In this document: positions 56,122 to 64,000 of the stretch, in pieces
How the letters are laid out: every line of letters starts with the position of its first letter
Position numbering within the stretch: position 1 is the first letter of the stretch
Assembly: GCA_963728195.1 (NCBI GenBank)
Contig: CAVSIX010000001.1
Span: forward strand, 1 to 64,000
DNA length: 64,000 bases
Source: Sva-07 sp963728195
GTDB lineage: Bacteria; Actinomycetota; Acidimicrobiia; Acidimicrobiales; Ilumatobacteraceae
Direction: 5' to 3'
The notes under the pieces: model-generated
Databases searched by the model: none
What the model was told of the DNA's origin: nothing
What the model saw: only the letters and a program-made list of their open reading frames with translations
Made by a program: the position numbers and the translations under genes

Positions 56122-58100
56122 CCACCGTCACCGGCGCAGTCGGGCGAGTCCGAGGACCGAACGACCTCGAGGATCTGCGGGGCGAGGCGTTCGGCAGTGA
56201 TCTGCCCGAACGACGTGATCGCCGCCAACTCATCGACCGTGGTCGGGCGTTCGCGGGCGATCGATGCGAGGTCGCGGTCGCTGCACAGCTGCGTCGGCAG
56301 GATGTCGGCGCGACGTGCCGAGTCGTCGCGCCATTCGTGCAAGGCCCCGATCAGCGGATCGACGCGAGCGCGCACCCGCCGGGGTGGGGGAGCGGGGGGC
56401 GCCGGCGTGAGGTCGAGGTCGGCGATGAACGGGCTGACCGTTCTGGCGTAGCCGCCGCGGCGGGCGGCATGGGTGACGACGAGGTGGTCGGTGGCGCGAG
56501 TGAACGCGACGTACAACAGCCGGCCTTCTTCGGCGCGACCGGCCACGGTGCCGGCCGACTTGTGCGGCACCAGGCTGGTCTCCACGCCGGTGACGACGAC
56601 CGTGTGCCACTCGCGACCCTTGGCGGCGTGGAACGTGAGCAGGTCGACACCATCGGTCGACGCATCGTCGAACGGATTGGTGGTCGCCACCCAGGCACGG
56701 AACGTGGCGCCGTCGCCCAAGGGCTGCTCGCGCAGGAAGTCGAGGACCGCTGCGGCCACCCGTCGCTCGGGGTCGCCGTCGGCGCTGGTCTCGTCGTCGA
56801 CGGCGCGGCGTTGGCCGGACGTGCGGGCCGGCTCGGACGTGCGATGCCGCAACGACTGCGGAGGCGGCGGTGCGTCGAGGACGTCGTGCGCCCAGCCGCG
56901 GAGGCGGGACGCCGACCCCAGTGCCGTCACCTGGCGGACCGCAGCTTGCAGCGGCGTACCGTTGGCGGCCGCATGGCGACGCACCGGGAGGCCGGAACGC
57001 TCGAGTGCGTCTTCGATCGCACCCAGCTGTGCGTTGGTGCGCGCGAGGACGCCGACCTCGCCTGTGCGGACGAGATTGGGATCGCAGCGCAGCAGGAACT
57101 GCGCGATGTGGCGGGCTTCGTCGGCCTCGTCGTCGGCCTCCAGGCGCTCGACGGTCGGTCCGTCGGCTCGGTTCGACACCAGCGGGCTCGGTTGATCGGT
57201 CGCCGTCAGGACGTGCACACCGGCGGCCACGATCTGCGGTGTGCATCGGTGGTTGACGGGCAGCCGGACGACCTCGATGCCGGGGAATCGGGCCTCGACG
57301 TCGACGAGCAGGCTCGGATCGGCGCCGTTGAACCCGTAGATCGCCTGCGACGGGTCGCCGACGAGGAAGAGGTCGTCGCGGCCGGCGCGCAGCAGGTCGA
57401 CGAGGGCGTGCTGGAGGGGGTTGAGGTCCTGCGCCTCGTCGACCAGGAGGTGGCGATAGCGCCATCGCACCGTGTCGGCGAACGCGCTGTCGCGGCGGAG
57501 TTCACGGATCGTGTGAGCGAGCACGTCGTCGAAGTCGATCACGCCGCGGCGCTTCTTCACCGTCTGGTAGTCGGCATACACCGCGGCGCAGCGGTCGATG
57601 CCGGGAACGGGGTGGCGCTGCTCGCGTCGTGCCGACGCCGCATAGCGATCCGGGTCGATGCCCCGCGCCGACGCCCAGTCGATCTCGGCGATGTAGGCAG
57701 CGAGACTGCGCCGGTCGCCGGCGTCGATGGTGTCGCCGACCAACCGACGGCGGTCGTTGACGACCGTGAGGGGGCGGCGCTCGGTGTCGGCCCACCGCTG
57801 CTTGAGCACGCCGAGCATGACCGAGTGGAACGTGCCCGCCTCGACGTGTTCTCGCAGACCGAGCCGCAGCAGCCGTTTGCGCATCTCGCCGGCGGCCTCG
57901 CGGGTGAAGGTGAGCGCCAGCGTGTGCCGAGGATCCGCGGACTCGGTGGCGATGCGGTGGGCGATCCGCCGGGTCAGCACCCGGGTCTTGCCCGATCCGG
58001 CACCAGCGATCACCGCAACGAGCCGCGATTCGGTGACGACGGCGGCGCGCTGGTCGGCGTCGAGATCGGCGATCAGCGCGTCCGCATCCACCGCCCACAC
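56088..58100 (-). CDS. UvrD/Rep-family superfamily 1A helicase with C-terminal HRDC domain (UvrD2-like)
   Basis: A 670-residue SF1A helicase. Motif I is AVIAGAGSGKTRVLTRRI, Ia TFTREAAGEMRKRL, II LLVDEAQDLNPLQ, III LVGDPSQAIYGFNGAD, IV PVNHRCTPQIV, V LTFHAAKGREWHTVVVTGVE, VI RLLYVAFTRATDHLVVTHA. An HRDC-like domain closes the protein (LASIARERPTTVDELAAITS). This is the layout of actinobacterial UvrD2, but the tetracysteine motif of mycobacterial UvrD2 is absent. GTG 58100 and GTG 58091 are both possible starts. It diverges from uvrB. Confidence 0.88.
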   Translation of the reverse strand: MWAVDADALIADLDADQRAAVVTESRLVAVIAGAGSGKTRVLTRRIAHRIATESADPRHTLALTFTREAAGEMRKRLLRLGLREHVEAGTFHSVMLGVLKQRWADTERRPLTVVNDRRRLVGDTIDAGDRRSLAAYIAEIDWASARGIDPDRYAASARREQRHPVPGIDRCAAVYADYQTVKKRRGVIDFDDVLAHTIRELRRDSAFADTVRWRYRHLLVDEAQDLNPLQHALVDLLRAGRDDLFLVGDPSQAIYGFNGADPSLLVDVEARFPGIEVVRLPVNHRCTPQIVAAGVHVLTATDQPSPLVSNRADGPTVERLEADDEADEARHIAQFLLRCDPNLVRTGEVGVLARTNAQLGAIEDALERSGLPVRRHAAANGTPLQAAVRQVTALGSASRLRGWAHDVLDAPPPPQSLRHRTSEPARTSGQRRAVDDETSADGDPERRVAAAVLDFLREQPLGDGATFRAWVATTNPFDDASTDGVDLLTFHAAKGREWHTVVVTGVETSLVPHKSAGTVAGRAEEGRLLYVAFTRATDHLVVTHAARRGGYARTVSPFIADLDLTPAPPAPPPRRVRARVDPLIGALHEWRDDSARRADILPTQLCSDRDLASIARERPTTVDELAAITSFGQITAERLAPQILEVVRSSDSPDCAGDGGQSARSTMTGA

Positions 58101-58188
58101 TGTAGGAGATCCCCGACCTGCTCCGGCTTGCGATGAGCGAGCGGACCAGATGCCGTCGTTCGGCTCGTCGTGGAGCACTGCGCCGGTA

Positions 58189-58202
58189 CGAACGTGCGTT
58201 CG
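58189..58202. promoter_or_regulatory. LexA-type SOS box upstream of uvrB
   Basis: CGAACGTGCGTTCG is a perfect palindrome of the actinobacterial SOS consensus CGAAC-N4-GTTCG. It ends 4 nt before a TAGGAT -10-like hexamer and 17 nt before the uvrB ATG, where LexA would block RNA polymerase. Confidence 0.8.
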
Positions 58203-58206
58203 CCGA

Positions 58207-58212
58207 TAGGAT
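58207..58212 (+). promoter_or_regulatory. Candidate -10 hexamer, leaderless promoter of uvrB
   Basis: TAGGAT is 7 nt before ATG 58220 and directly after the LexA box. Confidence 0.5.
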
Positions 58213-58219
58213 GCACGGG

Positions 58220-60322
58220 ATGACCGACACTCCCACGCTGGCGGTTGCGCCCGACGAAGCGCTGTTGCACGAGGCTCCGGCGAGCAACTATGCAGCACTC
58301 GACGATGCGCGGTTCCGGGTCGTGTCCGACTTCGAGCCGGCCGGCGACCAGCCCGCCGCCATCGCCGCGCTCAGCAAGGGGATCGACGAGGGTCAACGCT
58401 TCCAGACACTGCTCGGCATCACCGGATCGGGCAAGTCGGCCACGATCGCCTGGACGATCGAGCAGACACAACGCCCGACGTTGATCCTCGCACCCAACAA
58501 GTCGCTCGCCGCGCAGCTCGCACAGGAGATGCGCGAGTTCTTCCCCGACAACCGCGTCGAGTACTTCGTCAGCTACTACGACTACTACCAGCCCGAGGCC
58601 TACATCCCGTCGAGCGACACCTACATCGAGAAGGACTCCTCGATCAATGACGAGATCGATCGGCTGCGCCACTCCGCCACCGCTGCGCTGCTCACCCGGC
58701 GCGATGTCATCGTGGTCGCATCGGTGTCGTGCATCTACGGCATGGGGAACCCGGAGGAGTACCGGGGCAATCTCCTCGACCTCAGCGTCGGCGTCGACTA
58801 CGACATGCGCAACATCCTGCGTCGACTCGTCGACATGCAGTACGGGCGCAACGACATGACGCTCGGCCGCGGGAACTTCCGGGTGCGCGGCGACACGATC
58901 GAGGTCCATCCCGCCTACGAGGAGTCGGTGCTGCGCATCGAGATGTTCGGCGACACCGTCGACCGCATCACCACGATCGACCCGCTGACCGGCGAGCAAC
59001 TCAGCGAACTGCAGCGCGCCCACGTGTTCCCCGCCACGCACTACGTCACCGGGCCCGAGCGGCTGCGTTCGGCGATGGCGGGTATCGAGGTCGAGTTGCA
59101 GGAACGACTGCAGTGGTTCGAGGAGAACGACAAGCTCCTCGAGGCGCAGCGACTGCGGATGCGCACGCAGTACGACCTCGAGATGATGAGCGAGGTGGGC
59201 TACTGCAACGGCATCGAGAACTACTCGATGCACATGGACGGCCGCGTGCCCGGCGAGCCGCCGTTCACCCTGCTCGACTACTTCCCCGACGACTACCTCC
59301 TGGTGATCGACGAGAGCCACGTCGCCGTGCCGCAGCTCCACGGGCAGTTCGCCGGCGACCGCAGCCGCAAGGACATGCTCGTCGACCACGGATTCCGACT
59401 TCCGTCGGCGCGCGACAACCGGCCGCTCACCTTCGAAGAGGTGCTCGAGCGCGTCAATCAGTGCGTCTTCCTCTCGGCGACGCCCAGCGACTACGAGTTG
59501 CGGGTGTCGACGAACATCGTCGAGCAGATCGTCCGGCCGACCGGGCTCGTCGATCCGGAGGCCATCATCAAGCCCACCAAGGGCCAGATCGACGACCTGA
59601 TGGAGATGGTCAACGACCGCATCGCCCGCGGCGACCGTGTGCTCGTCACGACGCTCACCAAGAAGATGGCCGAGGATCTCACCGACTACCTGCTCGAGCA
59701 GGGCCTTCGCGTGCGGTACCTGCACTCCAACATCGACACGATCCAGCGCATCGAGATCCTGCGGGGGCTGCGGCTCGGCGACTTCGACGTGCTCGTCGGC
59801 ATCAACCTCCTGCGAGAAGGCCTCGACCTGCCCGAGGTGTCACTGGTGTGCATCCTCGACGCCGACAAAGAGGGGTTCCTGCGCTCGGAGACGTCACTGA
59901 TCCAGACGATGGGGCGCGCCGCCCGCAACGTCGACGGTCAGGTCGTCATGTACGCCGACCGGGTCACCCGCTCGATGCAGGCGGCGATCGACGAGACGCA
60001 GCGCCGGCGCAAGGTGCAGATCGCCTACAACGAGGAGAACGGCATCAACCCGCAGACGATCCGCAAGGCCGTCGGCGACATCCTCTCCCTGCTGCGCCCG
60101 GACGACACGGCTCCCGTTCCGGGCAAGGACCGGCGCCGCCAGCGCGAACGTGACAAGGTCCAGCGCGACCTCAAGTCGCTGCCGCAGCAGGAGCTGGCGC
60201 GGCTCGTCCAGACGCTGGAGGAGGAGATGCACGAAGCTTCGGCCGAACTCAAGTTCGAGTACGCGGCCAAGCTGCGCGACGAGATCAACGACCTCCGCCG
60301 GGAATTACGCGACGCCCAGTAG
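58220..60322 (+). CDS. uvrB: Excinuclease ABC subunit B
   Basis: A 700-residue UvrB, the damage-verifying helicase of nucleotide excision repair. Landmarks: FEPAGDQPAAIAALSKGI, LLGITGSGKSATIAW (Walker A), YYDYYQPEAYIPSSDTYIEK (beta-hairpin), VDESH-type motif VIDESHVAVPQLHG, FLSATPSDYEL, LHSNIDTIQRIEILRGLRLG, VGINLLREGLDLPEVSLV, QTMGRAARNVDG, and a C-terminal UVR domain (LKFEYAAKLRDEINDLRREL). ATG 58220 is preferred over ATG 58211 because the TAnnnT hexamer is 7 nt before it. The LexA box immediately upstream implies DNA-damage induction. Confidence 0.97.
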   Translation: MTDTPTLAVAPDEALLHEAPASNYAALDDARFRVVSDFEPAGDQPAAIAALSKGIDEGQRFQTLLGITGSGKSATIAWTIEQTQRPTLILAPNKSLAAQLAQEMREFFPDNRVEYFVSYYDYYQPEAYIPSSDTYIEKDSSINDEIDRLRHSATAALLTRRDVIVVASVSCIYGMGNPEEYRGNLLDLSVGVDYDMRNILRRLVDMQYGRNDMTLGRGNFRVRGDTIEVHPAYEESVLRIEMFGDTVDRITTIDPLTGEQLSELQRAHVFPATHYVTGPERLRSAMAGIEVELQERLQWFEENDKLLEAQRLRMRTQYDLEMMSEVGYCNGIENYSMHMDGRVPGEPPFTLLDYFPDDYLLVIDESHVAVPQLHGQFAGDRSRKDMLVDHGFRLPSARDNRPLTFEEVLERVNQCVFLSATPSDYELRVSTNIVEQIVRPTGLVDPEAIIKPTKGQIDDLMEMVNDRIARGDRVLVTTLTKKMAEDLTDYLLEQGLRVRYLHSNIDTIQRIEILRGLRLGDFDVLVGINLLREGLDLPEVSLVCILDADKEGFLRSETSLIQTMGRAARNVDGQVVMYADRVTRSMQAAIDETQRRRKVQIAYNEENGINPQTIRKAVGDILSLLRPDDTAPVPGKDRRRQRERDKVQRDLKSLPQQELARLVQTLEEEMHEASAELKFEYAAKLRDEINDLRRELRDAQ

Positions 60323-60341
60323 GCCAAGCCGGCCGCATCGT

Positions 60342-60380
60342 CCCGGCTCCCGGCTCCCGGCTCCCCGGCTCCCCGGCTCG
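60342..60380 (+). repeat. Short tandem CCCGGCT repeats after uvrB
   Basis: Five consecutive 7-8 nt units of (C)CCGGCT follow the uvrB stop by about 20 nt. A simple-sequence tract; function not evident. Confidence 0.7.
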
Positions 60381-60434
60381 CCAACTGCGGCGTGGACTAG
60401 TGTCACGCAGACGGCGAAATCCGAGGGGGTGATC

Positions 60435-63400
60435 GTGGCGGACGGGAGAATCGGGACGGCGACGGTCATGTTCACGGACCTCGTCGCATCGACGCAGTTG
60501 CGCCAACGTCTCGGCGAGGACGCGGCCGAACTGCTCCGGGTGCAACACGATCGCCTGCTGACCGACCGTGTCGAGTCGAACGACGGCCGTGTGATCAAGC
60601 GGCTCGGCGATGGCGTCATGGCCTCGTTCGGGAGCTGTACCGACGCCCTGGCTGCTGCAGTTGCCATCCAGCAGGCGATCGATCTCGACAACCGTCGGCC
60701 GGGTGGTGAGGACCTCGCGGTGCGCATCGGGATCTCTGTCGGCGACGTCACGTTCGACGGCGGGGACTGTTTCGGACTGGCGGTCGTGGAGGCGCAGCGG
60801 CTCGAATCGGCGGCCCAGCCGGGTGGGATCTGGTGCACCGACGTGGTGGCACACCTCGCCCGCGGGCGAGGTGGACGCACGTTCGTGTCGCTCGGACAGC
60901 TGTCGCTGAAGGGTCTGACGGATCCTGTTGCAGTCAGCTCGGTGCCGTGGGAGCCGATCCGCGAGACATCCGACCCCGACGTCGGCCTCCCCGCGGTGCT
61001 GGCCGGTTCCGGGTTCCCGTTCTCCGGCCGTGCGGACATCTTCGAGCAACTGCTCCAGTCGTGGAATGTCGGCGCGGCCGGAGGGTTCGCCGTCGCGCTG
61101 CTGGCGGGCGAGCCAGGTGCCGGCAAGACGCGGCTCGCCCAGGAGCTCGCCCGGCGCGTGCGCGAGGAGCGAGCGGTCGACGGCGTGCCGCCGCTCGTGC
61201 TGGCCGGGCGGTGCGACGAGGAGGGCGCTCCGTTCCAGCCATTCGGAACGGCGCTCGAGTTCTTCGTCCGCCAGGAGTCACCCGATCCGACGGCGCTCGG
61301 TGATTTCCCCGGCGACCTCGATCGCCTGGTGCCGCGATTGGGGGACCTCGTCGAGGGACTTCCTCCGCCTCTTCGTGACGAGCCCGACGCCGAACGTCAC
61401 CGTTTGTCCCTGGCGGTCGAGTCGTGGCTGTCGGTCGGCGGCGCCCAGCGGCCACGGCTTCTCGTGATCGACGACCTGCACTGGGCCGATCAGCCGACCT
61501 TGCTGTTGGTGAAGCACCTGATCCGGTTCCGGCCCAGGGGACTCGTCATCGTGGGGACCTACCGTGACACCGAGATCGACCGGGCACACCCGTTGTCGGC
61601 GATGCTCAGCGAGTACCGCACGACGGGTGAGATCACACGGATCAAGGTCGCAGGGCTGGGGGTGGGCGGTGTCTGCGAACTGCTCGAGCGTGCGGGCGGA
61701 CACGGGCTCGACGACATCGGCCGGCAGTTCGCCGAACGGGTGCAACGCGAGACGTCCGGCAACCCGTTCTTCGTCGGCGAGGTGCTGCGCGATCTCATCG
61801 AGAACGGGACGCTGGTCCGACGCGATGGTCAGTGGACGAGCGAGTCGCAGGTGCACGAGGCAGGGATCTCCGAGGGGGTCCGGGAGGTCGTCGGCCAGCG
61901 GCTCCACCGCCTCGGCGAATCGGTCGAACAGGTGCTGCGCACGGCTGCCGTCATCGGCTTCGAGTTCGACGTCTCGCTGCTCGCCGACGTGCTCGGGTTC
62001 GGCGTGGAGGCCGTGCTGGACGCACTCGACGCAGCGACGGCCGCGAACCTGTTGATCGACGTGGGCGCCGACCGGCACCGGTTCGCCCACGGACTCGTGC
62101 GAGAGACCCTCCACGGCGAACTCTCGTCGAGCCGTCGGAGCCGCGAGCACCGCAAGGTTGCGTTGGCGCTCGAGGCTCGACACGCCGGGTCGCTCGACGA
62201 CATCACCGCCGATCTCGCCGCCCATTGGATCGAGGCCACCATCGGCGGTGACCGGGGACGGGCCGTCGAGCTCTCCGTGCGCGCTGCAGAGTTGGCCGCA
62301 GACCGTGGCGCCCACGAGAACGCCGCTCGATGGATCCGTCGAGCGCTCGAACTCATGGCCGACGACGATCGCGACTGGTCGGCGCAGTGTCGTCGCGTGC
62401 TCGTTCGCCTCGCCGAGGCCGAGGCGGTGTCGGGCATGGCGCCCGAGGCTCGGCTCCACGCGTTGGAAGCGGGACGAGCCGCAGTCGAGGCCGCCGATCC
62501 GGCGACCGCGGTGAGGGCGCTGCGTGTGCGCGCGCGACACAGCTTCAGTGCGAGCGATCCGGCCGACCCCGAGCGGGTGGAACTCCTCCGTGATGCGCTG
62601 TCGATGGCGTCGCTGGACACGTGGCAGCGGGCGGCGCTGCTCGGCGAGTTGGCGAAGGAGCTCATCTTCGAACGCGATCTCGCCGGTCGACGCCGGGCCC
62701 TCGAGGATCGTGACGTCTTGCTGTTCGAACTCCCGCTCGTCGAGCGGGTGGAGCTCGTCGCCACCGCCGGAACGACCTCGTACATGTGGGCACCCCGATC
62801 GGTTCTCCAGCGGCAGGCCGACGAAGCGCTGGCGGTGCTCGACGACGCCCCGGCGATGCCTGCCTCGGTGCGCTGGCGAATCCTCGGACACCTCGCCTAC
62901 ACGGCGCTGCACCTCGGCGACCGGGCCGCTCTGGACGGCGCAATCGACGCCATGACGTCGCTCGGTCCGGAGATCGGTGCCGTGCGGATGTCGATGACGC
63001 GCCTCCACGAGACGATGCGGAGCATGGTCGATGGCGACGTGAGCGGCGCCGAGCAGAGTGCGAACGCGCTCGTCGCTCAGCTCGAACAGCTCGGTGTGCC
63101 CGAGGCGGTTTCGTATCGCTCGACGACGACCCTGGCCATCAACCGGGAACGGGGCACGCTCGGCGATCTCGGCCCGCTCATCGATGCCCTCGTCGTCGGT
63201 GCCCACCCGGTGGGACCCGAGCGGACCACGGCGGCGTTCGTCCGGATGCTTCGCGGTGATCTCGACATCGTGCGCGCCGCGCTGCACGACCTCGACGACC
63301 AGGAGTTCACGGACGACGCGACCGTGCAGCTGTGCGTGGCGTTCTGGGCGGAGATCGTGGCGGGCCTGCGCAGCAACGAGCATTGCGCTCGCTTCATCGG

Positions 63401-63737
63401 GTTGCTCGAGCCGGCGTCTGGGGTCAATCTGCTGATCGGTGGGATGTACCTCGGCCCCGTCGATCGGCTGCTCGCGCTCCTCCACGAGGCACGAGGCGAT
63501 CATGGTCGAGCCGACGAGCTGTTCAACTCGGCAATCGCTCGACAATCGGCGCTCGGCAGCCGGCCCTGGGTGGTACGTACCCAACTCGACTGGGCGTCCT
63601 CCTGCCTCGTCCGCGGTCAGCGCGAGCGAAGCGTTGCCCTTCTCGCCGCGGTCACCGACACCATCGGCGACCTCGACCTCGCCGACACGCGACGACGTCA
63701 CGCCGAGTTGGTCGCACTGCTGGCCGTCGGCGCCTGA
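60435..63737 (+). CDS. Class III nucleotide cyclase fused to AAA ATPase and helical (TPR-like) region
   Basis: A 1100-residue signalling ATPase. Residues 1-170 are an adenylate/guanylate cyclase domain: VMFTDLVASTQLRQRLG (first metal Asp, D15) and GRVIKRLGDGVMASF (K55 and second Asp D59). The usual N-x-A-x-R is VVEAQRLESAA, so the transition-state Asn is missing. An NTPase domain follows with Walker A GEPGAGKTRL (about 223-232) and Walker B RLLVIDDLHWADQPTLL, then a long alpha-helical TPR-like region. The architecture matches actinobacterial cyclase/LuxR-like regulators but without the DNA-binding HTH. GTG 60435 has GAGGGG 6 nt upstream; GTG 60429 is an alternative. Confidence 0.85.
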   Translation: MADGRIGTATVMFTDLVASTQLRQRLGEDAAELLRVQHDRLLTDRVESNDGRVIKRLGDGVMASFGSCTDALAAAVAIQQAIDLDNRRPGGEDLAVRIGISVGDVTFDGGDCFGLAVVEAQRLESAAQPGGIWCTDVVAHLARGRGGRTFVSLGQLSLKGLTDPVAVSSVPWEPIRETSDPDVGLPAVLAGSGFPFSGRADIFEQLLQSWNVGAAGGFAVALLAGEPGAGKTRLAQELARRVREERAVDGVPPLVLAGRCDEEGAPFQPFGTALEFFVRQESPDPTALGDFPGDLDRLVPRLGDLVEGLPPPLRDEPDAERHRLSLAVESWLSVGGAQRPRLLVIDDLHWADQPTLLLVKHLIRFRPRGLVIVGTYRDTEIDRAHPLSAMLSEYRTTGEITRIKVAGLGVGGVCELLERAGGHGLDDIGRQFAERVQRETSGNPFFVGEVLRDLIENGTLVRRDGQWTSESQVHEAGISEGVREVVGQRLHRLGESVEQVLRTAAVIGFEFDVSLLADVLGFGVEAVLDALDAATAANLLIDVGADRHRFAHGLVRETLHGELSSSRRSREHRKVALALEARHAGSLDDITADLAAHWIEATIGGDRGRAVELSVRAAELAADRGAHENAARWIRRALELMADDDRDWSAQCRRVLVRLAEAEAVSGMAPEARLHALEAGRAAVEAADPATAVRALRVRARHSFSASDPADPERVELLRDALSMASLDTWQRAALLGELAKELIFERDLAGRRRALEDRDVLLFELPLVERVELVATAGTTSYMWAPRSVLQRQADEALAVLDDAPAMPASVRWRILGHLAYTALHLGDRAALDGAIDAMTSLGPEIGAVRMSMTRLHETMRSMVDGDVSGAEQSANALVAQLEQLGVPEAVSYRSTTTLAINRERGTLGDLGPLIDALVVGAHPVGPERTTAAFVRMLRGDLDIVRAALHDLDDQEFTDDATVQLCVAFWAEIVAGLRSNEHCARFIGLLEPASGVNLLIGGMYLGPVDRLLALLHEARGDHGRADELFNSAIARQSALGSRPWVVRTQLDWASSCLVRGQRERSVALLAAVTDTIGDLDLADTRRRHAELVALLAVGA

Positions 63738-64000
63738 TGATGTGCGTTGCGGGAACGGACACTCATCCGATCGAGCCGGTGACGAGAGCCAGGCGACGAG
63801 CCAAGCGCCCGGATCCGGTCGGTTCGACTCGAGCGTCGCTGCCTTGCCGACGGTGAGCAGGTACGTCCCCTCGGCGACGCTGCGCCAGGTGGGTGTGCGC
63901 CGCATCGACCGACGACGTTCGGAAGAAGTCGCTGTCGGCGGACTCCTCTCAACTCGGCGGACCGAGCCGGGCTTCGCGGAGGTCGAGGTCACGTTCGAGT
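63738..64000. other. Unassigned window end
   Basis: No recognisable gene in the last 263 bases. One minus-strand frame remains open here and reads somewhat protein-like (GTYLLTVGKAATLE), but it continues into the antisense of the cyclase gene and has no recognisable motif. A gene entering from beyond 64000 is possible. Confidence 0.4.

Noticed and set aside
58133..58171. Possible eighth family II copy (GATGAGCGAG ... GGCTCGTC).
   Set aside because: The right arm has several mismatches and the interior does not match TGTGGTCGG. At best a decayed copy, so not counted.
61278..63992. Long minus-strand open frame (904 codons) over the cyclase gene.
   Set aside because: The plus strand encodes unmistakable cyclase and AAA motifs; the antisense frame has only GC-biased composition.

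Overview
The window looks like chromosome from a GC-rich actinobacterium, most plausibly class Acidimicrobiia (Ilumatobacter-like). The actinobacterial markers are a mycothiol-dependent formaldehyde dehydrogenase, the mismatch endonuclease NucS, the fused 2-oxoglutarate enzyme Kgd, a WhiG/FliA sigma factor and a LexA box of the CGAAC-N4-GTTCG type. The class-level guess is inference from gene content. I saw no phage, plasmid, IS transposase, CRISPR array, rRNA or tRNA.

Layout. 1-2600: a tandem duplication of a DUF2461 gene (first copy wrecked, second lacking its own start) and two small exported proteins. 2651-5513: two adjacent PLP fold-type-II enzymes. 5640-11065: membrane and envelope proteins, including a secreted beta-propeller protein facing a membrane-anchored beta-sandwich protein, plus clpP. 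11380-25212: a long + strand block in actinobacterial order, comM-dprA-xerC-whiG, a degenerate M23 protein, rpsB-tsf-pyrH-frr-cdsA-dxr-rip-ispG (DNA uptake and recombination, translation, phospholipid and isoprenoid precursors, site-2 protease). 25351-28072 (-): mycothiol formaldehyde detoxification (mscR plus a metallo-hydrolase) and manA. 28195-37107: a lipoprotein, nucS, a UbiB-family kinase, VOC/CoA-transferase and enoyl-CoA hydratase/CysQ pairs, ettA and a flavin reductase. 37156-49000: nucleotidyltransferase, acyltransferase, GT-C glycosyltransferase, nitronate monooxygenase, a PhyH-like dioxygenase, a YjjI/YjjW glycyl-radical pair, mraY, aldo-keto reductase and an FtsH-like protease. 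49215-63737: kgd, a HAD hydrolase, an NYN-S1 nuclease with a histone-H1-like tail, xthA, a UvrD2-like helicase, uvrB behind a LexA box, and a cyclase/AAA signalling ATPase.

The most unusual layer is intergenic. Three families of short inverted repeats sit between genes: six 33-nt elements centred on GGGGTCTGACCCC, seven 38-nt GATGAGCGAA/TTCGCTCATC elements mostly in tandem pairs with a 61-62 nt period, and two long two-tier hairpins. In the first and third families the arms co-vary. No mobile-element enzyme that could move them is in the window.

A second recurring signal is a TAnnnT hexamer placed 6 or 7 nt before the start codon of at least eleven genes. This is the signature of leaderless transcription, and it helped choose several starts (xerC, frr, uvrB and others).
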